Shown piece by piece: positions 63,385 through 64,000 of a stretch of DNA of 64,000 nucleotides (positions are counted from its first letter, which is position 1; each line of letters begins with the position of its first letter). The notes below the pieces were generated by a model that searched no databases, was not told the origin of the DNA, and saw only the letters and a program-made list of their open reading frames with translations. The stretch is from Phalacrocorax aristotelis (Eukaryota > Chordata > Aves > Suliformes > Phalacrocoracidae): NCBI RefSeq assembly GCF_949628215.1, contig NC_134280.1, positions 4,292,001 to 4,356,000 on the forward strand, written 5' to 3'. Both the position numbers and the translations under genes were made by a program.

Positions 63385-63421
63385 TTTTCTCTTTTCTTTT
63401 TTTTTTTTTTCTCTCCCCTCT
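63385..63421 (+). repeat. 37-nt polypyrimidine tract
   Basis: All bases from 63,385 to 63,421 are C or T, including about 17 consecutive T. It is probably a simple sequence or decayed poly(T). Confidence 0.8.
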
Positions 63422-64000
63422 GTCCTTCTTCTTTCCTCTCCCACACTTTGCCTTTTTTATTAGTTCAAGCTAAAAGTCCTTGGGCGGAAAGGCCTTTTTT
63501 TCACCAGATGTTTGCATGAGCCTAACACATTGGAAGCCCTTTCTTAGTTGAAGTCCAGATGGCCTACTGCAAAGCAGATAATAACAAGACTCTAGCAAAT
63601 ACTGGTGTTCTTATATCTATATGACAACATCACCTTTGAAACGGGAATACTTGTCCAGATATGTTATAAGAATATATTTTTACTTGTGTGGTTAGCTGTA
63701 ATAGCCCCACTGAAATACAAACACAAGATCTTAAAAGCATCTCCATGAAAATTAATGGACAGTCTGACAGAGATCAAACTTGTTTTCTGCAAAGAGATTA
63801 ATAATCTTAAAGCATCTGAGATTTTGCTATGCCTGTCTTGCTCCTGTTCCACTGTGTTATGCTGTGCTGCACGCTGTACCCAGTCTGTTAAAAGCTATCT
63901 CTTCCCTCGCTTAAAGAGAAAAGCTGGACCTCTCGTGAATGTTGTCTGCCGCCCACAAGCCTGGCTCAAGACCCATCTATAAATTTCATTTGCCTTTTGA
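63422..64000. other. Non-coding DNA, nothing recognised
   Basis: AT-rich single-copy DNA running to the window edge. A gene crossing the edge cannot be excluded, but no exon is visible. Confidence 0.5.

Noticed and set aside
1..64000. CRISPR arrays, bacterial operons, phage or viral genes
   Set aside because: No spaced direct repeats, no dense coding and no viral motifs. The sequence is plainly vertebrate nuclear DNA.

Overview
This 64 kb window looks like non-coding DNA from a land vertebrate, most likely a bird. The clearest evidence is a short CR1 LINE tail at 31,750-31,834. It carries the CR1 3' signature: octamer-like ATTCTRTG repeats at the end and the adjoining GGAAGGGACCTCT block, both read on the minus strand. 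A much older CR1 tail lies at 19,200-19,560, and several decayed MIR-type CORE-SINE fragments are scattered through the window. Few, mostly very old, transposons in AT-rich sequence fit a bird genome. Species and locus cannot be named from this.

I found no protein-coding gene, no convincing exon and no RNA gene. The longest open frames are 190 codons (minus strand, 45,364-45,936), 175 codons (plus, 59,528-60,055) and 166 codons (plus, 45,271-45,771). None resembles a protein family I know, and all look like chance frames. The window therefore reads as a gene desert or the interior of very large introns.

Layout. 0-8 kb: AT-rich single-copy DNA with a 66-nt pure purine tract that also fits a G-quadruplex. 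8.3-10 kb: a locally GC-richer patch with a promoter-like cluster of motifs. 9.5-13.4 kb: three minus-strand MIR-type fragments. 15.0-15.85 kb: an AT-rich, homeodomain/POU-motif-rich stretch followed by a tiny CpG-dense islet. 19.2-19.56 kb: old CR1. 20.5-20.9 kb: AT-rich possible enhancer sequence. 23.5-23.7 kb: a compact TATA, ATG and AATAAA arrangement. 30.3-31.3 kb: TAAT-rich sequence with SOX-like and CArG motifs. 31.6-32.0 kb: MIR fragment, young CR1 tail and simple repeats. 36.2-36.6 kb: a compositionally distinct block of unknown origin. 44.3 kb: 63-nt pyrimidine tract. 45.1-45.8 kb: GC-rich patch with overlapping open frames. 55.4 kb: palindrome plus octamer. 56.95 kb: plus-strand MIR. 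57.58-57.72 kb: second CpG islet. The remainder is ordinary AT-rich sequence.

If the window has a function it is probably regulatory (enhancers, minor promoters or lncRNA). That is inference and needs cross-species alignment or RNA/chromatin data. No previously undescribed system could be shown from sequence alone.
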